Source: Planctomycetota bacterium
GTDB taxonomy: Bacteria > Planctomycetota > Uabimicrobiia > Uabimicrobiales > Uabimicrobiaceae
Reading direction: 5' to 3'
Length of the DNA: 64,000 nt
NCBI GenBank assembly: GCA_029260735.1
Contig: JAJDCR010000153.1
Location: 1-64,000 of the forward strand
In this document: positions 42,834-53,100 of the stretch, piece after piece
How positions within the stretch are numbered: the stretch's first letter is position 1
Layout of the letters: the number at the start of each line of letters is the position of its first letter
Program-made: the position numbers and the translations under genes
Notes under the pieces: generated by a model
Database searches by the model: none
What the model saw: the letters and a program-made list of their open reading frames with translations, nothing else
What the model was told of the DNA's origin: nothing

Positions 42834-44453
42834 CTAGTCAACATCTAAAAAACCTTCTAGTTTTCTAGATCGAACTGGGTGCTGTAGTTTTCGAACAGCT
42901 TTGGCTTCAATCTGGCGAACTCTTTCCCTCGTTACATTGAAGAGTTTACCAACCTCTTCCAATGTATAGGTATAGCCATCTCCAATGCCATATCTGAGTT
43001 TGATAATTTCTCTCTCTCGATAAGTTAGAGTTTGGAGAACGTTCTCTATTTTGTCCTTCAACATTTCGTGAGTGGCTGCTGTCACCGGAGATTCTGCGCC
43101 TTCATCTTCGATAAAGTCACCGAAGTAGGAATCATCGCTTTCTCCGATGGGACGATCCAAAGATATAGGTAGTTTAGCTATTTTCATCACTCTCTTCGTT
43201 TCATCGATAGAGATACCTGTTTCTTTGGAAAGTTCTTCGATGGTGGGTTCGCGTCCCTTCTTTTGAATTAATTTCTTGGAAACGTTGCGGAGTTTACTCA
43301 TCGTTTCAATCATATGTACAGGGATTCGAATAGTTCGCGCTTGCTCTGCGATAGAGCGAGTTATTGCTTGACGAATCCACCAAGTGGCATAAGTCGAAAA
43401 CTTGAAGCCACGTCGATACTCATATTTCTCAACGGCTTTCATTAAACCGGTGTTGCCTTCTTGGATTAAATCTAAGAAGGATAAGCCTCGATTACGATAT
43501 TTTTTAGCAATAGAAACGACCAAACGTAAGTTTCCGCTAGAGAGTTTTCGCTTGGCTCCTTCATACTCTTCGTACCGCTTTTCGATTTGCTCTACCCGAC
43601 GTTTTAGCTTCTCTGGACTTTCTCTGGTTTTGAGAAGTAGCTCATGTAGTTCTTTTTCTAGTTTTTTGATGCGAGAGGTTTTAGAAGACTTATCTCTTAT
43701 TTCATCTAACTCTCGTAAACAGTTTTGTACCTTTCGGGACAATTTTTGCAATTCTTGCATCATCGGTCGAATTTTCTTAGTCTGTAAACCGAGTTCTTCC
43801 AGAAGAAGAACTCCGCTTTTGCGACGGCCTCGAATTTTTTTCGCTAAGATCGCTCGATTGTCGTGTCCCACTTTGGTTTTCAAATACTCTTCGAATTCTA
43901 TTTTGTTGGAGCCGAGGACTTCTTCTAAAAGCTCGATACTTTCATTGAGCCGAATCTCCATTTCTGATTTTTTAATATCTAGTGCACTGTTACCTCTTAA
44001 TGTTCGATCAAAGGCAAGCTCTCCGTTTTGCACATCAATCAAAGTTTTCAAGGCGACTTCCAAGGATACTTCAGATTCGAGAACTTTTTTGCGAAATCTT
44101 TTGCGAGTTAGTTCTATTTTTTTCGCTAATTTGATTTCGTCTTCTCTTGATAGAAGGGGGATTTCTCCCATTTGAGTAAGGTACATTCTGACAGGATCAT
44201 CTATACGCTCGTTGAGATCTTCGGCAAATTCCTCATCAAGCAGATCCTCTGCTTCTCTGGGTTGTCCGATATGGTTGTTTTGAGGGTCCTCATCGATTAG
44301 CTCAATTCCATGTTCGTCTAGAGTCATCAAGATATTGTCTAGCTTTTCAGGATCTTCGTCTGGAAGAAGTTCATTGAACTCTTCATAGGTGAGAAAACCT
44401 TTTTGCTTTCCTGTTTCCAAAGCTACTTTAAGTTCTACATCCAGCTTTTCCAT
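42834..44453 (-). CDS. rpoD: Primary RNA polymerase sigma factor
   Basis: I take the ATG at 44453 (MEKLDVELKVALETGKQKGF), because it begins a standard sigma region 1.1; the frame is open for 36 more codons upstream. Region 1.2 is DPVRMYLTQMGEIPLLSRED. A non-conserved helical region follows, then region 2 (NLRLVVSIAKKYRNRGLSFL and the -10 recognition helix FSTYATWWIRQAITRSI), region 3 (IRIPVHMIETMSKLR) and region 4 with the -35 helix (YTLEEVGKLFNVTRERVRQI). It directs transcription of housekeeping genes. It lies downstream of dnaG, as in the classical macromolecular synthesis operon. Confidence 0.96.
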   Translation of the reverse strand: MEKLDVELKVALETGKQKGFLTYEEFNELLPDEDPEKLDNILMTLDEHGIELIDEDPQNNHIGQPREAEDLLDEEFAEDLNERIDDPVRMYLTQMGEIPLLSREDEIKLAKKIELTRKRFRKKVLESEVSLEVALKTLIDVQNGELAFDRTLRGNSALDIKKSEMEIRLNESIELLEEVLGSNKIEFEEYLKTKVGHDNRAILAKKIRGRRKSGVLLLEELGLQTKKIRPMMQELQKLSRKVQNCLRELDEIRDKSSKTSRIKKLEKELHELLLKTRESPEKLKRRVEQIEKRYEEYEGAKRKLSSGNLRLVVSIAKKYRNRGLSFLDLIQEGNTGLMKAVEKYEYRRGFKFSTYATWWIRQAITRSIAEQARTIRIPVHMIETMSKLRNVSKKLIQKKGREPTIEELSKETGISIDETKRVMKIAKLPISLDRPIGESDDSYFGDFIEDEGAESPVTAATHEMLKDKIENVLQTLTYREREIIKLRYGIGDGYTYTLEEVGKLFNVTRERVRQIEAKAVRKLQHPVRSRKLEGFLDVD

Positions 44454-44600
44454 AGTTTTCTGACATATCCCCTGCCTCAAGACAGGCTTTTTTATAGTCA
44501 AATCTGTAAGAGACAAAATATGCCCACTCCTTTTTTTACTAGACATGAACAAGTGAGTCACTTTATCTTGTGCTCACCAAAGTTTAGTTTGACGCATTAG

Positions 44601-44652
44601 AAAAATGCTTTTTAAAGCATTTTTGAGATTTCTTGATTCCATTAGAAATCTC
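44601..44652. terminator. Paired hairpins between dnaG and rpoD
   Basis: GAGATTTCT...AGAAATCTC (44625-44652) and AAAAATGCTTT-TT-AAAGCATTTTT (44601-44624) form two stems on the dnaG-rpoD transcript. The second ends in a T run in the direction of transcription, so it can act as a terminator or attenuator that sets rpoD apart from dnaG. Confidence 0.65.
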
Positions 44653-44687
44653 TACTTGATTAAAACCCTTCTTTGTTGAAATAGGTT

Positions 44688-46451
44688 CTACATTTTTTGT
44701 TGCTTTTTACCCTGTTCCCAATCCCAATAAGCATCTCGGGCCTCTTTAAGCGCTTGGCCTGGCGTTGTTGCTGGCCCCCTCTTTCTGATTTCGAGCAGCT
44801 TGTTTTTATATTTTCTTCTCTCAACCCCTTTAAATATAAAGCGTAAATTTTCTTCTTTTTTTTCTTCATCCATTCCTTCGCTAATAGAATCATCGCAAGC
44901 AATAGAAACTAATTCTTGGGCTAAGTTACTTTCTAAGCTGGAAGTCATATTCGCTATGTTTAAAGAATCTTTATTTTGAATACGCTGCAAAATTAAATGG
45001 GCTAGATGAGCTAGTTGAGCATCACAAAAACTGCTAGGGGCATAGCGTGTAAATATCTCCTCTGCTCTTTTTGGGTCATTTAGGGCTACCGAAAGGATAA
45101 ATTTTTCTTCATTTCGGCATCTTTTTTCTTTGGAAATTTCCCAAGCTTTGTTTTGTTCTGGTCGTTTTGTTTTTTGTTGATATTTTAAGTCTTTTGCTAA
45201 TATTTCTGCCGGAAGCTGGAAATGTGTTGATATTTTTTTAACAAAAAGCCGTCTTGTGATTTCATCAGGAATTTCTGAGATACTTTTTTTGAGTTCCTCT
45301 ACAGCTTGGCGCTGAGAACTAACATCAGACAAATTATATTTTTTATTTAGCTGTCGGATACGGAAATCAAAAAAATCTTCTGCTTTTTCTACCAAAGATT
45401 GAAAAGCGTCTTTTCCTTTTTCGAGTAAAAAATCGTAAGGGTCTGATGAATCAGGAATAATGGCTATTTTAACAATGATTCCTTGATTTAAAAAGAAGCT
45501 AATTGAGCGAGAAGCTGCTTTTAAACCAGCTTCGTCCCCATCAAAAATTAAAACAACCGAATTTGTGTATCTTCTTATTAAGGAAGTATGCTCTTTTCCT
45601 AAAGCTGTTCCTAAAGTGGCGACCGCTTGGCAAAACCCATATTGGTGAGCCATTAAAACATCGGTATAGCCTTCCATTACCAGGAGAGGGCGATCTTCAT
45701 TTATGTGGGAGCGAGCACTTTCAAAGCCATAGAGGATGTGTTTTTTTGAAAACACACTAGTTTCAGGGGAGTTAAGATATTTCGGTTGATCTTCTTTGGA
45801 TAAAACTCTGCCTCCAAAGGCAACAACCTTACCCCTGTGGTTTCGGATCGGAAACATTAATCGATTACGAAATTTATCGTATAGCTTTCCATTTTTTTCA
45901 GAAACTAGTCCTGCATCAACTAAGGTTTTTTCCGAAAACCCTTCCTTGACTGCTTCATTTAAAAAAGTATTCCAGCCAGAGGGAGCATAACCTAGGGAAA
46001 AAATATCTTTTGTTTCATTTGATATGTTTCGTGAACTTAGGTAGTTCCTAGTGCTTTCTCCAGCACTAGAAGCCAAGTATTTTTGAAAAAATTGAGTGCT
46101 CCAATTAAGAGCCTCAAGAACTCCTCTGACCTTCTCTTCTTCCGGTCTTGAATACTCAGGCAAAGCAACATTATATTGATTGGCTAAAGTTTCTACTGCT
46201 TCCGGAAAAGTAAGATTTTCCATTTCCATTAAAAAATGGAAAACATTGCCTCCCTTGCCACACCCAAAACATTTGAATAATTGTTTTTCTGAATTTACCG
46301 TAAAAGAAGGAGTTTTTTCCATATGGAAGGGGCAAAGAGCTTTAAAGTTTTCTCCTAGCTTCTTCAGTGGTAAATGTTCGCTAATGACAGCAATTATATC
46401 AGCTGCATCACGTATTCTCTCTATAATATCTTCGGTGAAATGTTGGGCCAC
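44688..46451 (-). CDS. dnaG: DNA primase
   Basis: The GTG at 46451 follows AAGG. The product has the CHC2 zinc finger (CPFHMEKTPSFTVNSEKQ, then CFGCGKGGNVFHF), the RNA polymerase core with KVVAFGGRVL, and the TOPRIM motifs MEGYTDVLMAHQ and VLIFDGDEAGLKA. The C-terminal helicase-interacting domain follows. It makes RNA primers for replication. Length, 587, is normal. The dnaG-rpoD order supports the assignment. Confidence 0.96.
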   Translation of the reverse strand: MAQHFTEDIIERIRDAADIIAVISEHLPLKKLGENFKALCPFHMEKTPSFTVNSEKQLFKCFGCGKGGNVFHFLMEMENLTFPEAVETLANQYNVALPEYSRPEEEKVRGVLEALNWSTQFFQKYLASSAGESTRNYLSSRNISNETKDIFSLGYAPSGWNTFLNEAVKEGFSEKTLVDAGLVSEKNGKLYDKFRNRLMFPIRNHRGKVVAFGGRVLSKEDQPKYLNSPETSVFSKKHILYGFESARSHINEDRPLLVMEGYTDVLMAHQYGFCQAVATLGTALGKEHTSLIRRYTNSVVLIFDGDEAGLKAASRSISFFLNQGIIVKIAIIPDSSDPYDFLLEKGKDAFQSLVEKAEDFFDFRIRQLNKKYNLSDVSSQRQAVEELKKSISEIPDEITRRLFVKKISTHFQLPAEILAKDLKYQQKTKRPEQNKAWEISKEKRCRNEEKFILSVALNDPKRAEEIFTRYAPSSFCDAQLAHLAHLILQRIQNKDSLNIANMTSSLESNLAQELVSIACDDSISEGMDEEKKEENLRFIFKGVERRKYKNKLLEIRKRGPATTPGQALKEARDAYWDWEQGKKQQKM

Positions 46452-46605
46452 AATGCCAGCCTTAGTAAAAGTAAGCTTTTGTTTCTTAATAAAATATACA
46501 CAACATGATTGAACAAAAGCAAAAAAATTTCTTAAATAATTTTAAAATTAATCGGAAAACTGCCAATTCTACTATATAAATATAGGCTTGTCAATCTTTT
46601 GATAT

Positions 46606-49446
46606 TTATTTTATTTTCTGAAAAATTTTATTAGCTGGCCGATAGCCTGGTTTTATTTGGAGAGCCTGAGCAGCATAAAATTTTGCTTGTTGTTCATTGC
46701 TTGTCTCCAGGTAAAGTTGAGCTAGCTTTGTGTAGTACACGTGAATATCTTTCTTTGGTTTGAGAGCGACAACTGCGTGATAAGCTTGAATAGCTTCTTT
46801 CTTGCGTCTTATTTTTTCTAAGGCTTTTGCTCTTAGAGCTTGCATTTTAAAATCAAAAGGAAAAATATCTTGGGCCTCTTTTAAAAGCTGAGCCACTTTT
46901 TCGTAGTTTTTTTCTTTTGCGTATTCATTCGCTAACTTTATTCTTAGCTTATAGTTATTGGCATCTAGAGCTAGAAAAGCTTCTCTTTCTTTTCGTGCTA
47001 AATCGGTCTTTTTCTGTGCTTCATAGATTTTAGCAAGAATAAGATAAGGGTTATTTCCTCCGACATAGTTGGGAAAAATCTCTTTTGCTTCTCTGAGATA
47101 CTGAGCGGCTTTTTCAGTTTCTTTCTTTCCTAAACATATTAAGCCTAGCATGAGCCGCGTATGAAAATCTTTTGAACCCAGGCGAATGGCTTCTTCGAAG
47201 GAACGTCGAGCTCTATCATATTTTTTTCTGTGATAGTCAATTTGTCCTAGAATTTCATATGCTCGAATATTTTCAGGATCTAGAGCAAGAATGTAACCTG
47301 CATTGATTTCTGCGTCTTCTAATCGAAACTGTTTTAAGTAACCGATTGCTAGATTAATATAGGCTTCGATGTCATCAGGATCTTCTTCTGTGAGGTCTTT
47401 GAACTCTTCAATTTTTTCAGGAGAAACAGAAGGCATGACATTCATTTTGTCAAAGATATTTTTTTGGAGCCAAGCCATGAAAAGTTTATCAAATTTTTCT
47501 GGAGAGAGAGAAAAAACTATTTGGAGGATTTCCTCGGTTTCTTTTCCTTGCCCGTAGAGTTTGAGCATTTGAATAATTTTATCAAAACCATAGGTCTTAT
47601 CTAAGAATAGGCAAATTAAACCACCTTGGTAGTAGCAGATTTCTACTTCTCGCATGTAGCGAGGTCGAGTAAAGCCTGCATTGAGATCAACAATTCCTCT
47701 CATTAATCCAGCAGTGTGAGCGGAGTAGAGTTCTTGGTCTAACTTTCTTACAGTGCCCGGATTTCTTTGCCTTTCAGAGTACTCAGATAAACCTTCTGTG
47801 AACCATCTTGGAACTTGGTAGTCTGATAGTTGCAGAGTTATGACGTGTGCAAATTCGTGCCAAGCAACAGAGGCCCAGTTAAATGAGCCGATAGGGAGAT
47901 CTTGAGCGGAGTGAGCTGTCACTACTTGGCCAAAACAAGCCCCGTTAGCTGGTATAGCGCTTAGACCGACGGTTCGGACAGAAAAATCTTGATGATCTCG
48001 AAACATTTCAAAAGTAATGGGCGTTTTGGGCTCGAATTTATATTGTTTTGTCAGGACATCGTAGGCTTCTTCCAAAAAATTGGTTAGAAGGGGAGACATA
48101 AGCTCAGCTTCTGATTTATGGAGACGGATGATGAAATGTTTGGTGCGAAATTCCTCAAAGTTTTTGTACTTATCTAGAAGCATAAGCATGTTGTGGGTTT
48201 GGGTATGAAAATTATATTTTTCTTGGACAATGAGAAATTGTTCTTCCGCTTCCTTTTGATTTCCCACCCTCATAAGGTTTGTTCCTAGTTCGATGTAAGC
48301 ATTCCAGAGGAAAGGATCTAACTCGATGGCTTTACGGCATAAAGCGACGCCATCTTGGAACTGTCTTTTGTAAGATATAGTAGCGGAAACAATATGATAG
48401 AGTTCGCCATAAATAGGATTAATCTTTAGAATTTTTTGACATAGCTTTTCATATTTATCATCTTCTCTGAGCAAATAGTGATAGGCTGCTTGGAGAGATA
48501 GAGTTTCTAAATGTAAAGGATTGATTTCGAGAGCTTTTTTTATATGAATTAAGGCCTTACCGTACTCTTCGTCGGCTAAATAGAGCTCTGCGGCAATGGC
48601 CCAAGCTCCCGGTAGCTGTGAATTGATTTCTGCTATGTATTCCACTGTAGGAATAGCTTTGGGACGAGAAGCATACTGCTGAGCTTGAATTTTAGCTTTC
48701 ATGAGGAGGAGACCAGGATGCTTGGCATTTAACTTAAGAGCCTCATGAATTATCACTTTTGCTTCTACATCATCATAAGCTTGGAGGAAAATATCGGCCA
48801 TTTCAATATGAGCACGAAAGTTATATTTATTTAGGCTAATGGCTTCAGGAAGAATTTCTTGGACTAGAGTACTTAAAGTGTCGCTTCGATCGACTTCATC
48901 ACTTTCCATAGCATAGTAGCGACAAGCAATAGCAATATAGGTTAGGTCTTGTGCTGAATAAACTAGCTCGGGATCATAGTTGTCAAAGACATCACTAAAA
49001 AGGCGGATGTACTTATCTTTTATTCCGAGGGTTCTTAGCAGTAAACCTAAGTTTACGTTTGCTCTAATGTTATTGGGGTCGTATATGCGAGCTGCCATGA
49101 AATAGTCTTGAGCGTTTTTGTACTCGCCCAAGTGCATGGCAATTTCTCCTGCCATGGTAAAACCAAGAGTTGCTTGCTCTGTTTTGCTTAAGTACAAAGC
49201 ATTTTCGAGAGCTTTTTTATAGTTTCCAGTTAGAGAATAAAGGTTGACTAGCGCTTCTAGGTTCTGAGGAGAGGCATAGTTGTTGGCGGCCTTTTCTAAG
49301 TATTTTTGAGCAAGTTCATAGTCTCCAGTATTTAAGTACTCTTGGCCTTTGGAGAGAATTTCTTTTTGGGCCTGGGCAGCCAGTTGTCCAGAGAACAAAA
49401 GTGTAAGTATGAGCAAACTCAAAAGAGATAACTTCTTTAGCAACAT
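46606..49446 (-). CDS. Exported TPR protein with an internal gluzincin metallopeptidase domain
   Basis: A signal peptide (LSLLSLLILTLLFSGQLAA) is followed by TPR repeats up to about residue 425. Residues about 440-660 form a peptidase MA-like domain: HEFAH at 530-534 with the third ligand Glu551 in WFTEGLSEY, the gluzincin arrangement. A second set of TPR repeats fills the rest (for example DLTEEDPDDIEAYINLAIGY, YDRARRSFEEAIRLGSKDFH). It probably processes proteins in the periplasm or outside, with the repeats recruiting substrate. AAGGAG precedes the ATG. It follows the small gene at 49722 in the same direction but with a hairpin between them. Confidence 0.92.
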   Translation of the reverse strand: MLLKKLSLLSLLILTLLFSGQLAAQAQKEILSKGQEYLNTGDYELAQKYLEKAANNYASPQNLEALVNLYSLTGNYKKALENALYLSKTEQATLGFTMAGEIAMHLGEYKNAQDYFMAARIYDPNNIRANVNLGLLLRTLGIKDKYIRLFSDVFDNYDPELVYSAQDLTYIAIACRYYAMESDEVDRSDTLSTLVQEILPEAISLNKYNFRAHIEMADIFLQAYDDVEAKVIIHEALKLNAKHPGLLLMKAKIQAQQYASRPKAIPTVEYIAEINSQLPGAWAIAAELYLADEEYGKALIHIKKALEINPLHLETLSLQAAYHYLLREDDKYEKLCQKILKINPIYGELYHIVSATISYKRQFQDGVALCRKAIELDPFLWNAYIELGTNLMRVGNQKEAEEQFLIVQEKYNFHTQTHNMLMLLDKYKNFEEFRTKHFIIRLHKSEAELMSPLLTNFLEEAYDVLTKQYKFEPKTPITFEMFRDHQDFSVRTVGLSAIPANGACFGQVVTAHSAQDLPIGSFNWASVAWHEFAHVITLQLSDYQVPRWFTEGLSEYSERQRNPGTVRKLDQELYSAHTAGLMRGIVDLNAGFTRPRYMREVEICYYQGGLICLFLDKTYGFDKIIQMLKLYGQGKETEEILQIVFSLSPEKFDKLFMAWLQKNIFDKMNVMPSVSPEKIEEFKDLTEEDPDDIEAYINLAIGYLKQFRLEDAEINAGYILALDPENIRAYEILGQIDYHRKKYDRARRSFEEAIRLGSKDFHTRLMLGLICLGKKETEKAAQYLREAKEIFPNYVGGNNPYLILAKIYEAQKKTDLARKEREAFLALDANNYKLRIKLANEYAKEKNYEKVAQLLKEAQDIFPFDFKMQALRAKALEKIRRKKEAIQAYHAVVALKPKKDIHVYYTKLAQLYLETSNEQQAKFYAAQALQIKPGYRPANKIFQKIK

Positions 49447-49508
49447 GAAAGTGTCTCCTTGTTTTTGGCAATAGGGAAAAGAGGCTATCTATGAGGCTAG
49501 CCAAAAAT

Positions 49509-49534
49509 AGTTCTGTAGTTAAGTTCTGTAGTTA
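49509..49534. repeat. 13-bp tandem duplication
   Basis: AGTTCTGTAGTTA occurs twice in direct succession, 63 bases before the metallopeptidase gene on its upstream side. It may lie in that gene's promoter region. Confidence 0.7.
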
Positions 49535-49634
49535 TATTGTGCATTCAAAAGGAAGGTTTTTCAAGGTGAAGATTTAGAGTTTTATCGTCACAATGTTATG
49601 AGCTAAGGAATCTCACTTTAATAAAATCTAAATA

Positions 49635-49687
49635 AAATCAGCCAGACTAGGAAACCTTATACGGGTACCAAGTAGCCTGGCTGATTT
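49635..49687 (-). terminator. Large-loop hairpin after the small gene at 49722
   Basis: AAATCAGCCAG and CTGGCTGATTT form a perfect 11-bp stem around a 31-base loop that contains GGTACC. On the minus strand it is followed by a T-rich stretch (TATTTAGATTTTATT), as expected for a terminator. The large loop is unusual. Confidence 0.6.
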
Positions 49688-49721
49688 CAAAATGATACTC
49701 TATTGCAAAAAGAAAGATTTC

Positions 49722-49988
49722 TTACTTGTTGCGGTATCGGGTCTTTTCTAAAGTTACAAGTTCATTCCAAATGCGTTGTAGGTCAGACAGTTTATCTAAA
49801 TACTGTTCTTTATACGTTTGGAATTTATATGAATATGAGTCAGGATGCAATATGGCATCTTCCAATGACTCTCGGTCTTCCCAAAGTTCTTCTAGGAGCC
49901 TTTCGCGGAGAGTGAGTTGTAGTTTCTCTATTAGTTGTCTCACTTGCTGTCCGTGTTTTGATTCTACAGGAGCCCGGTTTTCCTGCAT
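49722..49988 (-). CDS. Small helical protein, unknown
   Basis: The ATG at 49988 follows AAAGGAAATTTTC and is a better start than the ATG ten codons upstream. The 88-residue product is highly charged and helical (GQQVRQLIEKLQLTLRERLL, YLDKLSDLQRIWNELVTLEK), with no signal or membrane segment. It may form a coiled coil. It is followed by the hairpin at 49635-49687. No function can be assigned. Confidence 0.7.
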   Translation of the reverse strand: MQENRAPVESKHGQQVRQLIEKLQLTLRERLLEELWEDRESLEDAILHPDSYSYKFQTYKEQYLDKLSDLQRIWNELVTLEKTRYRNK

Positions 49989-50185
49989 GAAAATTTCCTT
50001 TCTCATAACCTGGTTCATCCATCTCTATGTAAAGCCACTTCATGGGGGAATGAAAATCTTACAAGACCCTTATTGTATTGAGGGTAACTTCCTAGCCTTG
50101 TTTAGTAATTGTATTTTCACTTTAAAGGTTAGCAACTATATATAATATTGTCAAGTAGTTTTAAGCTTCAGTTTCTTGTATACTT

Positions 50186-53100
50186 CTATTCACCTAAAAC
50201 TTCTATCTTGTTTAATATACGATCTTTTCTTGGAAGAAGATCCATTTCTTTTACTTCCCACTGAAAAAGATAATTGAGAAGATGAATTTTTTTGTCTGAA
50301 TCCCAACTTCCTCGCCACTTTATCAAATAACGTCCTAGTAAACTCTCTATTGTCGACAAAGCTTTTGCATTTCCTAGCTTCTCTCTTACTTTATCTAGAT
50401 GAGTTGTTAAGCGATAGGCATCTATTTGAGATAAATATCCGATGTTTTGATGGTTGCGAATTAAGTCTTTATCATTAAATCGGTATCCTGAATAGATTAG
50501 AATTTCTTTTGCAGTTTCTGGGACCCAAAGAGTGTAATAAAATAGATTTTCTTTGCTTTCTTTTTTAATTAAATGATCTTCAATTACTTTTCCATCTAAC
50601 TCAAAGGAGTATGGGTAGAATATTTCATCGAGTGGGGTGTCACTGCTGCTGCTAGTAAAAACCATTACCTTCAAAGGAGATAGTGGGACATAAATTTCAT
50701 GGACTTCTTCGAGACTTTTTACGACTATGCTTTCTCGGTAACTGGCGTAGTTTTTAAATAGTACTTCTAGTTGCACAGACGTACCAATAGGAATCCATTC
50801 ATCTAAGTAAGGTTTTCCGTCTACTAGTAGCTGTGTTGGCTTAATTTTTTCTTTTGTTTTTGGATCGACGGCCACAATAACGAGAACGCACTTGTCTATT
50901 TTAGAAGAAGCCTTTGTTGTTTTTTCTGGAGTCAACTCTATGTTTTTACTTGATTCTGAAGGAGTAGAGGATGAATTGGTCTTTGCTTTTGCTTTTTTGA
51001 TTCTCATTGGGATTTTGAGTTCAAAAGGGTCGGATTGAGGGGCAATAAAAATTACTTTGTTCCCAGTGTACTCATATCCTACTTGAGTGGCCTCAATTAT
51101 GTACTCTGCGGGTTTAATCATAATTCCATCGTGGAGAGTTTGAGCTTCCTCGGTTTTTGTAGAAGAAATCTTTACCTCACACGTAGGATAATCAGGTGCT
51201 GGTGGAATATCATAGTCAAAAGTAACATTTACTTTGCGGGGGGGACTTTGCAGTGTGGCAGTAAAAGTGAATTTGTCTTTACTAGGTTCGATAACCAGTT
51301 GATGAGTGTACATCGCATGACCACTTTCCCATACGACAAGAGCGTATTCTCCTACTTCTTTAGATATACCAGGAGTGTATGATTGGTCATTTAGTGTCAT
51401 TATAGCTGGCTGAATGAACACCTCTGGCTTACTATCACTTACCACTAATAGTTCGATTTCTCGTATGGTTTGGTCTATAGTTTTTTCTTCGACTTGTTTT
51501 TTCTGAAGTTGGATCTTAATATTCTGAGTTTCTTCTCCTGGTTGAACCTTTATTTCTTGCTGGAAATCTTCGTAGCCACTATGTTTTATCTCTATGGAAT
51601 ATTGACCTGGCAAAACATGGAGAGGGGTTTTGTCCCAACTTTGGTTCTCCCACTTTATAGCTTCAGGTGATACTGCTTGTCCTTGAGTGTCTTGGAAAAC
51701 AAAATTGATCTCTACCGGAAGGACTTGCATTTGTCGGGTAAGGCTAAAGGGTTTCTTATTTATGTCTAAGTCAACAAATATTTCTTCTGAAATCTTGGTA
51801 TAGCCTGGTTTTTCTATCCTTAGAAAATGTTTTCCTGGAATCAGAGTGCCGGTAAATTTTTTTCCATTTACCAAAATCTTTTCTGGCTCTACTTGTTTTC
51901 CTTGGGAGATAATCTCAAATATAACTTGCCGAGGAGAAGGTATAATTGTTTTCTCAATAATAAGATGAGATTTTCCCAAAGGTACTTTGACATTTTCTTG
52001 GATGCGAGGATATCCTGGAATTTCAACTATGAGCTCATAGGTTCCAGAAGCGAAAGGATGCTCTGCTTTTAAACTAGTTTTGTTTAAAGTTACAAGCTCA
52101 GGAGATACTTGATAAGTGCCTGGACCGGGAAAGGGACTCATTGCCTTTAAGGAAACTAGGCATTTGGGGCTAGTTTTGCTTTGTAAAGTGACTTCAACTT
52201 CTTTTACTCCTTCCCCTGGCTGCACTAAGATAGTCTGCTTTAATTTTTCATATTGGGCATTATCTACTTCTAAAGTATATTCACCTGGAGTAATTTCCAA
52301 AACTTGTTTGTTATCCCAATGATAGTTGTTCCATTTGACACCTGAAGGAGAAACAGAAATTCCGTTTTCTTTTACAAAAGAAATAGTAACTAATCGCGGC
52401 AAGGCCTGGGTTTGCCTTGAAAAAACAAAAGGGGCTCTCGACGCTAACACTGTAACTTTCTCTTCTTGTGGAAGGTAACCTGTTTTAAAAACTTGGAAAA
52501 CATGTTCTCCTGGAGTGATAAGTTGGTTTTCTCGATAAACTTTTCCGTTGATTAAAATTTCATCGGGAGTGATGGTTTTGTCTGGAGATTTTTCCCAGAT
52601 AGAGAAAACGAGTTTACGTGAGCTTGCTTCCAGTAACACTTCGAGAACAAAGTCTTGTTTTCCTGTTTCCAATATAAAATCATTTGTCCAAGCCTCATAA
52701 CCTTCCTGCTCTACTACCAAAGTGTAGTCTCCTAAGCGGAGAGGTTGTCTCCATTCCATACTTTGATCTTTTTGGTACAGAGTTACCTTGGGGGTAGCAG
52801 GAGTATGCGCCGGAGTATCATAAATAAACTGTAGTCTTAAAGGGCGAGTTAATGATAAGTTATCAATAGACTTACCTTGCTCTGTTTTGTAGTTTTCAGC
52901 GTTTACTTCTTCGGTAACTGGCTCAGAGGTTTTCTCAGAAGTTTTCTCCTGAGTTTTCTCAGAGATTTTCTCAGAGATTTTCTCAGAAGTTTTCTTCGTG
53001 AGGGCTTCCGTTTTTTTGAGGGAAGTATTCTTCTCGATAGTTTCTTTGGTTTCTTTTTTAGCCTTTTGGCTCGAAGAATTTTCTTCCATCTTTTGGTTTT

